Assembly (NCBI RefSeq): GCF_000372725.1
Contig: NW_005199274.1
Location: 462,578-526,577, forward strand
DNA from: Emiliania huxleyi CCMP1516
Lineage: Eukaryota; Haptophyta; Isochrysidales; Noelaerhabdaceae
Length of the DNA stretch: 64,000 nt
Direction: 5' to 3'
Under the pieces are notes generated by a model that worked only from the letters and a program-made list of their open reading frames with translations, was not told where the DNA came from and did no database searches. A program made the translations under genes and the position numbers. Of this stretch, positions 20,146 through 31,558 are shown one piece after another (positions within the stretch are counted from its first letter, which is position 1; each line of letters begins with the position of its first letter).

Positions 20146-20884
20146 AACACGGGGTCGCAGCGTGTGTGTGACGCACTCCACGGACCACGCGCAGTCGTCG
20201 CCCCATCCGTGCGACAAGAAGGGCACCACCACCCACCGCCCGCCCATGCCGACCTCCGCCACCCTCCCGCCGCCCTCCCCCCTTCCCGCCCGCCCTCCGC
20301 CTTCGCCATCCCCCACCCATCTGTGCATTCCACTCCGTTCGCTCCCTCCCGCTTGGCGCCCGTCCCGCCCTCCGCCCTCGCCCTCCGCCCCTGCCCTGGC
20401 TGGCCTGGGCGACATCCCCACACCATCAATCACGCGCCAAGGGGGAGGGAAGTGGACGGGGCCCTGAGCCGACCTAGCCGCCAAACGGAATGGGGCGCCC
20501 AACACGTGCCGGATTACTGTGCCTTCCCCGGGCACAGCCTTTCGGCTCGTGAAGGGTTCGGTGCGTGTCGTGACCCCCTGGAACACCCGTACCCCCGCAC
20601 TATCATCTATCTCCCGTCGCTCGGTTGCTCAATCAACCTTTGCCACCACCGGGAGCGGCCAGGACTCATAGACTCGGTCGAAAGACCCTAGATTGGCAAC
20701 TCATGCCTCTCTGGACTCTGCACTCTGGACAGGGTGGCCCGCCACAAGGACCCAGGAATTGCGACTCGCCGCTTTCCTCCCGTTGTGATTCTGTGTGCAC
20801 TTGGAGCACTTGGAGTGCAGTCATCAGCCACCCCTGTGAGTGAGCTCTTCTTGATTTGCCAACAATAGACTTACAACCAACCGA
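20146..20884. other. Pro/Arg-rich low-complexity stretch, no clear gene
   Basis: 20220-20400 is C-rich and open in several frames. At 20796-20822 there is a short fragment of repeat D (CACTTGGAGCACTTGGAGTG). No gene identified. Confidence 0.5.
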
Positions 20885-21270
20885 GGACTTTTTCCTTGTT
20901 TTGGCGGTGGCGCTCGTTCGCAGTTGGGAACCGCGTTCTCTCGCCCTGGAGCGCGGTAAGGCGGGTGGGCGAGATCAAAAGCGGGCAACAAAGAGCGAAA
21001 AAGAAAAAAGAAAAAACCCCTCCGCGGAGTTCTTGGAGCACTTGGAGTGCAGTCATTAGCCTCACATCCAGGGCCGGGGAGCTAAGAAGCGCACCCAGCG
21101 GGCCGGATGATCGGGATCGGGTTGCGGGCAAGAAAGCCCTAGCTCCGGGGGTCCAACAGGACTTTTTCCTTGTTTTGGCGGTGGCGCTCGTTCGTAGTTG
21201 GGAACCGCGTTCTCTCGCCCTGGAGCGCGGTAAGGCGGGTGGGCGAGATCAAAGCGGGCTACTTCAAAGA
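20885..21270 (+). repeat. Tandem duplication including repeat D
   Basis: GGACTTTTTCCTTGTTTTGG and the following roughly 100 bases (through TAAGGCGGGTGGGCGAGATC) occur at 20885 and again at 21160, about 275 bases apart. The D copy at about 21029-21160 lies between them. The second unit ends just before the ankyrin gene. Confidence 0.85.
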
Positions 21271-21398
21271 GCTAATGAGAAATCAAGAAAAAGAAAACGA
21301 CTTCGGGCCACTTGGGAGTGCAGTCATTAGCCTCACATTGTCGCGTTGTGAGAGCCTGCTCTCCCGTCGCGGATTGGGCCGGCGCAGGCGTCCGGCCA

Positions 21399-23511
21399 AT
21401 GGCATCTGACTTCTATACCGATTCGTACAGTGAAAATCTCGACGCCTTGTTCGCCAAGAAGGGAGTCGCACACGGCGTGCGCCGCCTGATTGAGGCAGGG
21501 ATCGCAGCGATCCATGATGATGATGACGGTGCACTCGCTGCTGCCCTTGACGAGATGCCGATCAATATCGACTTCTACCCCGTCTCGGCGTGGCCGGCCG
21601 GCGACTCGCTCCTCTCCTACGCCGCGCGCCTCTCCGCGCCGCGCTGCGTCACGCTCCTCCTCTCACAGGGCGCGACGCTTGACCTCAAACTAGAGGGTGG
21701 CGATACGGCCCTCCTCACCGCGGTGATGCAGACCCCCGTGGTGTGGGAAAGCATGGGCATCCTCAAGGCAGAGGGAGGCGTATCCAAAGCTGGCGTCGCC
21801 GCCGCCACCCGCGACAGAATGGCCCGCGCTCTCGACGTCCTGAAGCGCATCCTCGGCGCGGGCGCAGCCATCAACCTCGCCGACTCCGACGGCTACTCCC
21901 CGCTCCTTCTCTCTGGCCACTTTGGCGCGCCGGAGTTCATGTCGGTTCTGTTGGACGCCAGCGCCGAGGTTGACCAGCGCGCTGACAACGGCTGGACGCC
22001 GCTCGCCCAAGCGGCCTCCGACGGCCGGCTTCGCTGCGTCGAGCTGCTCGTGGGAGCGGGCGCGGCACTTGATTGCGGAGGATTGGCCAACGCCGCCGGC
22101 AACGGCCACGGAGGCTGCGTCAAGCTGCTGCTCGCCGCAGGGGCGGGCGCCGATTGCCTGGACCCCGGCGGCCAGACGTCGGCGCTGTGGAAAGCGGCAA
22201 AGGATGGACACCTCGAGTGCGTCCAGCTGCTGCTCGCTTCCGGAGCGGACGCCGGCTTGGCCGTAATCAAGAAGAGCGGCGACACCGACCCTATCCGGGG
22301 GCCGGGGGGCGGGGAAGGCACCACGCCCTTCTTCATGGCTTGCCAGAACGGCCACCTGGAGTGCGCTCAGCTCCTCCTTGAGGCTGGCGCCCCGGTGGAC
22401 AAGCTGCGCGACTTTGACGGCTTCTCTCCGCTGCTGATCGCCCTGTGCAATAGCAACCGCGACTGCGCCCGTCTGTGCGTGCGGGCGGGGGCGGACGTCA
22501 ACCGCGTTGTGAGGGGCGGTGTGACGCCGCTGCTCGTCGCTTGCCAGCTGGGCCTCCTCGACGCGTGCCAGCTGCTCTCCGCCTTCGGCGCCTCTCGCGC
22601 CGCTACGCCGCTCGGCACGCCCGATCAGTGCGCGGTCCATCACAAGCGTGCCGATGTGGCCGCTTGGCTGGCCGCCAGCCGCGGCCCCAAGTGGACCCAC
22701 TACGTCCGGAACGGGGCGCAGGTGAAGTCTTGGCTGCCGCTGCAGCATCTCGAGGCGCACGGAGTGGATCTAGAGAAGCCTCGGCTGACTGGGCGCGACC
22801 TCGTCCTCTCTTTCCCGTGCAGGCGATCACCGTCGAGCGGGCGCGGGCGCTGCTGCGCGGCGGCGACGACCCGCTCGCCGGCGAGCCTTCTGCCCTCGAG
22901 CGGGCGCGCGTCCTCTGCTCGTGGGGCGAGTCGGATCCGACCGCCGCGGCAGTCGGTTCCACCGTCACGATCCACTCTCTCGTCTCGCGGCCCTCGATGA
23001 ACGGCGAGGTCGGCGTCGTCGTCTCAGCGAACGCCTCGACGGGCCGTTTCGGCGTGCAGGTGGCGGGCGAGGCCAAGGCCCTCGCACTAAGGTGCGCTAT
23101 GCGATGGTCTCTCCCCCACTCCCCGGAGCCTCTCCTTGAACACCTCCCATGCCTCTGCCCCCCCTCAGGCCGGCCAACCTGCAGCCAGCGGCCGAGGCGG
23201 TGGAGGTGGGCAGGCTCATCCTCAAGGCGGCGGAGTGGTCGCCGCAGTCGCACGAGCTCTTCCCGGAGGCGGCTCGCAAGCGGGCTGTCGAGGTGATGCG
23301 GTTGGGCTACCTGATCGCGTGGGACGAGGAGCGCTTCGAGGGCCGCGCGGGGCCGGAGCTGCTGGACTGCTGGCGTAGCTTCGTGGTGCCCAAGGTCGTC
23401 GAGCGCGAGGATCGTGAGCGCGAGTTGCGCGAGTTGCGCCGCGTCTCGGAAAAGATGGCGGCGGGCGCGGGCGCGATGGGAGCGTTTGTCCTCGATCCCA
23501 CCCAGTTCTGA
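21399..23511 (+). CDS. Ankyrin-repeat protein
   Basis: Three exons, 21399-22754, 22823-23091 and 23169-23511, give about 655 residues with an unbroken frame. About eight ankyrin repeats fill residues 60-420; clear ones are DGYSPLLLSGHFGAPEFMSV, NGWTPLAQAASDGRLRCVEL, TTPFFMACQNGHLECAQLLL and GVTPLLVACQLGLLDACQLL. After the first intron comes HLE/AITVERARALLRGGDDPLAG, a segment I associate with algal ankyrin proteins, then a beta-rich part (TVTIHSLVSRPSMNGEVGVV) and a charged helical C-terminus. Such proteins bind other proteins in the cytosol; the partner is unknown. Intron 1 is GC-AG, intron 2 GT-AG. An upstream in-frame ATG at 21312 overlaps a repeat D fragment, so 21399 is preferred. Confidence 0.85.
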
Positions 23512-24051
23512 CCGCCATAGGATTCCTATACCCCTAATGCACGCGAGTAGATCGGACGTAGAGCGATCCTTGGGAGGTCGCAGGGTCCCCTCTCCTTTGG
23601 GGGCGGGGCCAGCTCGGTTGTCATGCCGCGCGTACACTGTCGTAATGCTGTCTTTGTTTGCATTGGTGTTTTGCTGTGTTTGTGTGTGTGTGTGTGTGGC
23701 CGCCTCCTGCGCGCTCTAGGCGGGGGTGGGCCTCTACCTGCATGTACTGTCGCGGTGCCTGCCGCCTGCCAGCCTGCCTGCCTGCGCGCAACCGTGATTT
23801 TTATTGACATTTTACGTGAGCGCGATCATAGCACCGGGGAGGGGGGAAGGTGCCGGTGCTGTGCTGCCCTCTACGGCTTTACTTTAGTTCTGCCACTTTC
23901 CACCTACCCACAAGATAAACCCAAAAAACCGTCGTGAGTTTAGCTGCAAGGAAACGGATCGTAGAAAAGCGTCCACTGCTGGCACGTGGCAGGGGACGCA
24001 AGCATGACACGCTGAAGAGAGTTGCATTTCGCCCCAGTAGTCGTCCGTAAA
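23512..24051. other. Spacer, no gene seen
   Basis: Contains a short GT run at 23680-23698. No gene identified. Confidence 0.5.
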
Positions 24052-24300
24052 ACTTGGAGCACTTGGAGTGCAGCGTGTCGGTAACCTCACATCCAGGGCC
24101 GGGGAGCTAAGAAGCGCACCCAGCGGGCCAGATGATCGGTATCGGGTTGCGGGCAAGAGAGCCCTAGCCCTGGGGGGGTGCGCGTTCGCAGGGAAAGGAA
24201 AGGGCCGTAAAGTAAACACGGGTCTCCGAGGGTTGGCTCCGTGTACCGGGTTTCCCCTTAACTGCAGAACGCCCTCTCTACTCGGAGCTAGTGGACACGA
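24052..24300 (+). repeat. Repeat family D, full copy
   Basis: Begins ACTTGGAGCACTTGGAGTGC and continues CCTCACATCCAGGGCCGGGG, ATCGGGTTGCGGGCAAGAGA, ACACGGGTCTCCGAGGGTTG and CTCTCTACTCGGAGCTAGTG. This is the best complete copy, about 250 bases. Confidence 0.85.
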
Positions 24301-24458
24301 CACTGGTACACCTTGCACATACACGGGTCCTCACTCAGCACATCCCGTCTCGGGGTTCCACCGCCCGCCCTGCCTAGACGAGTACAGCTAAAGAGTACCC
24401 GGGGCTCCCCATGGTTGCGGAAGACCTCCCTGTGGGGGCCCGTGAACATCTTTAGCTT

Positions 24459-26344
24459 GTGAGCCAGGAAAAGGGTTGGTTTATTTGCCAGCGACAGCGC
24501 GTGCGCAGTGTCATCAAGCGCCCGAGCGCCACGAAGTGGCGTCCCCAGCAAAAGAAATATCGGGATTTCTTTCGAATTTACTGGGCGAGCGGAGAAAAAA
24601 TCTTGATGGGGAAAGTACGTCCGTCCGTCCGTCGTGGGAAAGTACGTCCGTCGAGAGAGATTTTGTCGAAACAGAGAGGCGTCCACGGGGAAATGCGGCC
24701 GAGCACGGAGGCATCGTTCTGCCAGCAGTCTCGAACTGCATTGTACGTGGAAGCGCAGATAGCGATGACAGGCGTACGGCTAGGATACGTCCCGTCCAGG
24801 GAAGCTCCGACGCCTCTCGACTGGCATCCGACGCACCTAGACGGGCATCTGCGCAATGAGTACTACATTGAGGCCTGGCTGCAATACAAACTCAGAGCGA
24901 ACATCCGATCAAGAAGCTGGCCGCAGATGGAAGACGGCTGGCCGTTGGATCGGCGTCTATGGAAAGCACCCGAGGACGGGGGGGGGTGCGTGGTGTGGGA
25001 GCGGCCGGGAGTCGTCTTCTCGAGGGGGCTTGTCGGGCTGGGCCTAGTGAGATGGGTTGACATGTACCACGCCAAGGGGTGGGCCCCGTGGGAGGTCATG
25101 AGCGATCGCCTGCTGGTGCATACCCAAGGGCGAACGTCCAGCTGGGAAAACAAGATCGCACTGGAATACAAGAACCTGGTGGATGTCACGCTGCGGGACG
25201 CGGTGGCAGTGCGCTGGCTCCGGGCCTTCTCCGACAAGTGGCACGGCGAGGACCCGCCTCGCCACGTCGCACCGCTCCAGGAAGAGATCGACAAGTACCG
25301 TCAGGGGTACGAGATCGAGCGCATCGTCGACGTCCGCGAGTCCGGAGCGCTGAACGAGCTGGAATACCTCGTGCAGTGGAAGGGCTTCCCCCTAGCAGAG
25401 CCGGCAGGCACCCCGAGCTCGCAACGCCCTTCACGACTGGGAGGGCCAGGGAGCGCACGTGCTTCGATCGCCGGGGGCACCATGGAGGGTGCGCCTGCGC
25501 CACGGAGGCACTCCGGGCGGCGTATGCGATGTGGGGGGAGGGCCGGGGAGATGCTGCCTCGGCGCGCGCTGCCGCGACGCGGCACGGAGTCGACCGGGCC
25601 ACGCCGGCGAGGGAGATGCGCTCCAGCGAGGGTCGCGTCCTTGAAACCGCCGACGCGTTCCTGGACGACAAGGCCGATCGACTCTGGAGGACGCGGTCGG
25701 CGGCGCTTCGCGAACTGGCACAGAAGGTTCGAGACGGCACGGATCTTGTGCTCCTATGCGCGGGTAGGATTGAGTCCTGTCACGGCGATCTGCTGAGGAA
25801 GGGGATCCTAGCCGACGCGGCGCAGCTCGAGGCCACCAGCAAGAAGAAGCCGCGCTCCGACAAGGGCAAGCCAAGGGGTCCTCGGGGGCCCAGGGCCGAC
25901 TCGGTGGAGACGGCGGCCCGCATGGGGGTGCTGTCGACCTTCTACCTCCGGCACGCTTATGGACGGGACAGCCCGTGGCTGCATGAAGAGGACGGGGTGC
26001 TCTCCGCGAATGGGGGGGTGCTGTGCGCGGGGTGCGGGGAGGAGGCGCCCGGGCTTGGGGCGCGGGACGGGGTGGGGGATGGCGGTGAGGGGGGGGGCGT
26101 GGGCGAGGGGGGGGAGGGGGGCGGTGGGGAGCGGGGGAGGACGAGGGGGAGGGATCCAACTGAGGAGGAGGTGGTGGGGGTGGAGGGCGGGGAGGCGGGG
26201 GGCGTGGTCGGGGAGATGGGGGATCCGGGGGGGCGGGTGGAGGAGGGCGGCCCATCGGGGGGTGCGGGGGGAGGGGGGGGGGGGGCGGTACCCGAGGAGC
26301 AAGCGCCAGAAAACACCCAACCAAAGGGATGCCGCCCGGCGTAA
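24459..26344 (+). mobile_element. Retroelement relic with a chromodomain
   Basis: Several overlapping plus-strand frames cover this stretch. One encodes a chromodomain (YEIERIVDVRE..., LEYLVQWKGF) near 25300-25395, preceded by about 200 residues (around VDMYHAKGWAPWEVMSDRLL) that resemble the region after the reverse transcriptase of retroelements. A second frame continues with a charged, helical sequence and a Gly/Glu-rich tail up to a G-run at 26276. Chromodomains at the end of retroelement proteins target integration to chromatin in chromoviruses and some other families; I cannot decide the family because no reverse transcriptase or terminal repeat is visible. The copy looks broken in a few places and 5'-truncated, so it is a fossil. 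Confidence 0.45.
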
Positions 26345-26996
26345 AGGGTAGGCTGCCCGAAATCGGCACTGGATGCGTGCCCGCGTGATGGAATGGGGAC
26401 GGAGTACGACTCGGAGTTGCTATGTCTGCCTGTCTCGCCAGAAGACCCCCCCCCCCCCCCCGCCCCTTGCGGGGGAGCGGGGGGGAGGGGGGTGAAGAGG
26501 CGAACTCCGAGGCGGAAGGAGCGACTGGCGCGCAGCCAGAGGGAGTCCCCACCTGCACAAGCAGGATCTTGTAGGACGATCAGGGACACAGGGGAACGGG
26601 AGCGGGGAGCGCATCGCGACACGGAGGGGGGCTGGGCAGGGGTTCACCCTCACGACAGGAATCCCATCTCTCGTATAGGACAGGTTGCACCCGGCGGCAC
26701 GGGGGCAAGCGCGGGCCTCCTACTGGTTGCGCTCTCCTAGTTCTCCTGCTCCTGACAAGGGACAGCGACAGGCTCGCAGCACGGTGGACTCCCTATCCAC
26801 TGGCGATCTCTCTCGACTAGCGACCTTCCTCCGACGTCTCACCGGCAGTCTCTTCTACCACAGGCAGACTGACACGTGGGTGGCAGTGGCGGTGATAGGA
26901 GTCTCCCACTCTGTGGGCCTCGCTAGAAGTGCGACCCCTGCGCGTGTCCTCGCCCTTGAGGAAGGGGAAGGGGCTGTGTGTCTGTGCATGTGTACA

Positions 26997-26998
<2 letters not shown>
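26345..26998. other. Repeat F copy and spacer
   Basis: TAGGACGATCAGGGACACAG, GGAACGGGAGCGGGGAGCGC and ATCGCGACACGGAGGGG (about 26569-26632) recur near 58.2 kb. CTGCTCCTGACAAGGGACA and GGTGGACTCCCTATCCACTG (26745-26805) recur near 32.1 kb. No gene seen. Confidence 0.6.

Positions 26999-27079
<81 letters not shown>
26999..27079 (+). repeat. (GT)n microsatellite, followed by (CGCT)n
   Basis: About 40 uninterrupted GT units, then GCTCGCTCGCTC repeats to about 27115. Confidence 0.95.
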
Positions 27080-27081
<2 letters not shown>

Positions 27082-27197
27082 CGCTCGCTCGCTCGCTCGC
27101 TCGCTCGCTCCCTCGCTCGATCGCGCGCGCGCTGCGCGAGCCGCCCTGCCCGCTGCGCTGCTAGGGTTGCGCTGCGGGAAGGGCTCGGCGGCCGTTC

Positions 27198-28619
27198 CTA
27201 GAAATCCTCGTCGCTCCCCTCGTAGAGGGAGGGCTCGTTGGACTCGAGGAGTGGGCCGCCGTCGGAGGAGGAGCGGGCGGCTCCGCGGGCGACGCTCGCC
27301 CAGTTCTTCTTGTTGCTCTTGACCTCGCCGCCGCCGCCGCCGCCGCCGCGGCCGCCGCGCCCGCGCCGCCCGCGGCTTGTGCCCAGCCTGACCGCGCTCG
27401 GCATGCGCTCGTAGATAGTGTCCTTGAAGGCGGAGTGGAGGAGCGCCTCGAAGTTGACGCACGGCGCGTAGCGGCAGCGAGCGGCGGTCTTGCACGGGAT
27501 GGCGGTCTGGTTGAAGGCCGGGCAGAAGCCGATCCCGTCGCGCACCGCCATCGCCTTGGCCTTGCCCGCCGCGCGCGCGACCTCGACCCTGTTGTCGACG
27601 ATGAGGCTCTCGAAGGTCTTCTTCTTGGCGACGTTCGCCGCTGCGGCGCGCCTCTCCTTGAGCGCCTGCGCGCCGCACTGCGCGTCGTGGATGATGTCGG
27701 CGCTCGTCGTCGCAAAGGCGCGGCACGATGGGCAAAGCTTGTTCCCGAGCACCTTCACACTCCCGACGTCGAGGCGGAGGGGTCCGCCGACATCGCCGCT
27801 CGCGTAGACGTTGGGCAGGACAGGGAGGTTGCAGACGAGGTTCTCGTTCTTCACCTTGAAGAGGATCGAGCCGTCCTTCTCGTCCGACTTCGTGCCGAGG
27901 AAGGAGTGGTATCCCTCCTGGATGGAGACCACGTTGCCGAAGTGCTTCTCCAAGAGGGGGGCGAAGTGCTCGATCTGGGCCGCGGTGTTGATGGCGCCGC
28001 GCGTGCGTATGGCGAGGAGGCCGTCGGAGTCGATGGTCGCCTGGGTCTCGCGCGCCTCCGCCTGCTTGCCCCACACGGTGGCGTCGAGAGCGGCGAAGGT
28101 GATGGTGATGTTGTCTGGCGCTGGGAGCTGTAGGACGCCACCGCCGGCGTACTGCTCGAGGAAGGCACGTGCCTCGCTCTCGCCGCTGAAGGCGACGCAG
28201 ATGGCGCGCGACGTGCCGATGACGGGCACGCTGATCGCGCTCGCCGGCTGCGCCTCGCAGCCTGGCGTCTTCCTCAGAAGCTGTCGAATCTCGGTGACGA
28301 GCGCCGTCGTGTTCTGGATGTCCGGGATGTGCGAGCCGTCGCGCGCCGCGAGCGCGACGTGCAGCAGGCGCTTCGTGCCGCGGTCGGTGCCGGCGGCCGC
28401 CGCAGCGGCCATCTGTGCGGCGTCCACCATAATGGTGTCGCCTTCTTTGGCGTCGTCGTCGTTGACGCGCGCGCTCGCGAGCTCGCCGTCGAGGCGGCGC
28501 TTCACGCCGAGTCTCTGGCCATCATCGGCCTCTTGCGCGCCGTCGCGGCCGCGCGCCGCGCCCTCGGCAGCGGCAGCGTTGAGCGCCGGCGGCGGCAGGC
28601 CGGCCGAAGCGAACGCCAT
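27198..28619 (-). CDS. RGG/zinc-knuckle protein, possibly nucleic-acid binding
   Basis: A single exon of 473 residues with ATG at 28619. I recognise no named family. Visible parts: an Ala-rich N-terminus with a basic patch (GVKRRLDG); a region near residue 145 that reads like the end of an RRM-type fold (AICVAFSGESEARAFLEQYA); a Cys/His cluster CPSCRAF...DIIHDAQC spaced like a zinc knuckle variant (C-x2-C-x11-H-x3-C); a second cluster CPAFNQTAIPCKTAARCRYA; an arginine-glycine tract (RGRRGRGGRGGGGGGGE); and an acidic C-terminus. The combination suggests RNA or DNA binding. It could be a host gene or an ORF1-type protein of a non-LTR element; there is no reverse transcriptase next to it in the same orientation. 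Confidence 0.5.
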   Translation of the reverse strand: MAFASAGLPPPALNAAAAEGAARGRDGAQEADDGQRLGVKRRLDGELASARVNDDDAKEGDTIMVDAAQMAAAAAAGTDRGTKRLLHVALAARDGSHIPDIQNTTALVTEIRQLLRKTPGCEAQPASAISVPVIGTSRAICVAFSGESEARAFLEQYAGGGVLQLPAPDNITITFAALDATVWGKQAEARETQATIDSDGLLAIRTRGAINTAAQIEHFAPLLEKHFGNVVSIQEGYHSFLGTKSDEKDGSILFKVKNENLVCNLPVLPNVYASGDVGGPLRLDVGSVKVLGNKLCPSCRAFATTSADIIHDAQCGAQALKERRAAAANVAKKKTFESLIVDNRVEVARAAGKAKAMAVRDGIGFCPAFNQTAIPCKTAARCRYAPCVNFEALLHSAFKDTIYERMPSAVRLGTSRGRRGRGGRGGGGGGGEVKSNKKNWASVARGAARSSSDGGPLLESNEPSLYEGSDEDF

Positions 28620-28769
28620 TCAAGTGAAGCGCCGTTCAAGCGTGTGCCTGTGTAGGCGTCCACGGTGGCATTCGGTGATTATTTCTTTTTTTAACAAGGC
28701 CAACCCTTCGACCGCTGGGTGGTCCAGCACCCTTCCTTCCTGCCTCCGCCTCCTGCCTCCGCCGCATCA

Positions 28770-31558
28770 ATGCGGAGTGGCAGCTACGTCCACGAGCGGG
28801 CGGCCTCCTCCTCGATGCGAGTCGATGGCGGCTCGGCGCGCGTCGACGAGAACTACTCCTTCCTCAGCCGCGTCTACGAGTCGCTCGCGGGCTACGTTCG
28901 GATTGGATCCGTGCGGAACGCGGCTCGGCTACTGCTGCGAGAGAGGCACCGAGAGGAGGAGGAGGAGAAGGAGACGAGCTCGCGCGATTCGATGGCATCA
29001 GTAGCGCTGCGAGCCCGCAGCAGGTCCACCGCTGGCGCCGAGGCTGAGCCCGAGGCGATGGGAGGCGACGTCTTCTGGTGCTGCACGCCTCGCTTCGAGA
29101 CGGCGTGCTTCGCACTTTGCGCACTCAACACCGCTCCGCTCGGCGGCTTTGTGCGCAGCGCGATGGAGGCGTCGCTCAAGGAGATCTCGTACTTCATCAC
29201 GGACACGGCCGCGTACATCGTGAGCAAGATGTGGGACGACATGCTCGCCTCTGAGCTCTTCAAGATCAACACGCTCTTCCTCTGCTCAGAGAAGTACGAC
29301 CGGCCGTGCAACCAGCCGGCGCCGACGCACGTTCAGTTCGAGTTCTCCTTCACCCTCCTCGCCGCCTGCGCGCTGATCAAGACCTGGATCGAGACGCGGG
29401 CGAGCCGCAACAACCGCGGCACGCTCATCGTCCCGACCATGCTCGGCGTGCTCCGTCGGATCGTCGCCCGGCATGTCGAGCACACGCCCGTGACACGCCC
29501 CATCTCTCCGCAGGCATGCTCGTCGGCTGGTCGTTTGGAAGGGCCTTCCTCGAGCTCCGCGTCGACGCTGAGCTCGGCCCGTCGGCTGCGCAGAGATGGC
29601 CGAGGCGGTCCAGGGCGCGTCCATGACATGTCCGAGACATGTCCCACAGGCATCTTCAGCTGCGCAAAGTCGGCCGTGGCGGTCCGGTTGGACGACGCGG
29701 ACCTCGGCCTCGGCGTCCTCTTCCGTGCGCACGACATCGCCGATGCGCCCCGCACTTGCGCCCACCCGCCCGCGCCGGTGGGGCCCTTCTCCAAAGCTAT
29801 TCGGAACGATCCCGCAGGCGCTGCACCTAATCCACCACCCTCCCTCGCCCGCGCCGCCGCCGCCGCCCGTCGCCGATTTTGCGAACCTCGGGCTCGCCCT
29901 CACGCCGCACGCGGGCGCCGCGCCGCCCGTCTCGCTGGAGTGCATCGAGTCCGCCTCCTCGCCCTCCTTCCGAATTTGGAGGCCCCTCGGAGTCCCCAGC
30001 CTTTGGAGCACGGTTCCCCGGAGAGGGGCCAAGGGGGGCGGCCCCGGGCCAAAGGGAAAACCCCCCCTCGCCCTCCAAGAGGCCGACCGTCCCCCTTGCT
30101 GCGAGCACAGGCGCTGCTCATCCTCCTCCTCGAGCCGGCCGCCATGCTGGAGAAGTTTGGCACCACCGGCTGCCGCCGCCGCGTCGGTGTCCAGTTTAGC
30201 TCCTTTGTGCAGCTGCTGTCCAAGGCGCCGCCGGCCCTCGCCCTCCGTCCCTGCCCTCCCCCTCCCCCTCCTGACGAGCCCCCGGCCAGCGTCTGCCCCT
30301 CCCAGGCTGCCGCGACCACCTCCATGATCGTGTGGAACGACGCTCTCGCCTACTCGGTCACCGCCGGCATCGGCGAGGAGCAGCCCGAGGCCAAGCCGCG
30401 GCGCCCCTCTCTGCTTCACCTCCCTGCTTCACGGTCGATGACTCATCAACCGACCAATGTAGGTCAAGCAGCGCATCCTACTGCTCTACTCGCTCACGAT
30501 GACCTTTGCCGGCCGCCGCCGCCTCGACGCAGCTCCCGCCCCGCGCTCCACGCGAGATTGAGCCGAGATGGGGCCTCTAGGCTCCGCCGTCTCGATGCAG
30601 TTCCAGTCTTGGTCCCGCCACCTGACCACTCTCTCCGAGGCGTCGGCGCGCAGCGCGCAGCGGCACGCCGCCGCTAAGCGCGAGTTTGCCGCCGCCGGCC
30701 GCAACTCGGCGGTGAGCGATCGGAGCAGCGCCGGCGACCCCGACTTGCTGCGCAAGCTGGGCCGCAAGATCCGCCGGCTGCGGTTGCGCGTCCATTTTGC
30801 GGCCGTCTCGCTCCGCTTCCTCGTCGTGCTCGAGGGTGAGACATTTCGCAGACATTTCGCAGACACTTCGCAGACACTTCGTGCAGACACTTCCTCGCGA
30901 GGAAGCATGAGCGCCCCCCCCCCCCCCAAAAAAAAAAACCCCTCGGCCGCCCCGCCCCTCCGCAGGCACCTTGGGGTGGGTGGCGGGCTGTGCGTGGACA
31001 GACTACACCGTCGCGCTCTACCCGTCGATCGGCGAGTTCCCGGTCACGCCGCCGAACACGCCGCTCTGGAACAACCCGCTCGTGAACAACGTCAAGGTCG
31101 CGCTGATCCTCTCCGCCCTCGCGCTCGTGTACATCACGTTCACGGGCAACTCCGCCGCCAAGGGCGCCCGCGAGAGCCGCGAGCGCATCTTCATCGGCGG
31201 CGCCTTCTCCTTCTTCTCGGGGTGGGCGTGGATCGCCGTCGTGCGCTGCATCTGGGCGCTGCCATACGCGCAGCGGCGCGAGGCGGTGCAGGGCTACCTC
31301 ACCGACGACACGCGGTACGGCGTGGAGGTGACGCTGGCGCTCCTCTTCTGCCCCCTCTTCACGTGGCTGGTGATCCGAGCAGCGCTCTACACCAAGAACG
31401 CCTACGAGCGGCGCGCCGGCATGACGCTCTGGAGGAGGCACGTGATGGCAATCCGCACCTGGGTGCGCGCGCGGCGCAACATGCAGCTCTCGTCGAAGAG
31501 GAGGGGCTCGCCGCCGCGCAGCGCCAGCCCCGCCGCGCTGCCGGAGCTACTCTTATGA
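28770..31558 (+). CDS. Multi-exon multi-pass membrane protein, unknown
   Basis: Exons that fit in frame: 28770-29445, 29514 onward, then 30111-30224, 30306-30389, 30463-30511, 30581-30835 and 30966-31558. The stretch 29560-30110 holds at least one more exon I could not place. Exon 1 encodes a cytosolic N-terminus and FSFTLLAACALIKTWIETRA. The splice to exon 2 restores GTLIVPTMLG/MLVGWSFGRA. Later exons give ALLILLLEPAAM, VKQRILLLYSLTMTFAG, a long charged segment (FQSWSRHLTTLSEASARS...), HFAAVSLRFLVVLEG/TLGWVAGCAW, VALILSALALVYITF, FFSGWAWIAVV and VTLALLFCPLFTWLVI. The GW-x-G-A motif occurs twice, suggesting internal repeats. Most introns are 68-85 bases and GC-AG. I recognise the general type from algae but no function. 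Confidence 0.6.

Noticed and set aside
21690-22760. 356-codon minus-strand frame
   Set aside because: Antisense shadow of the ankyrin gene; GC-rich codons keep the opposite strand open.
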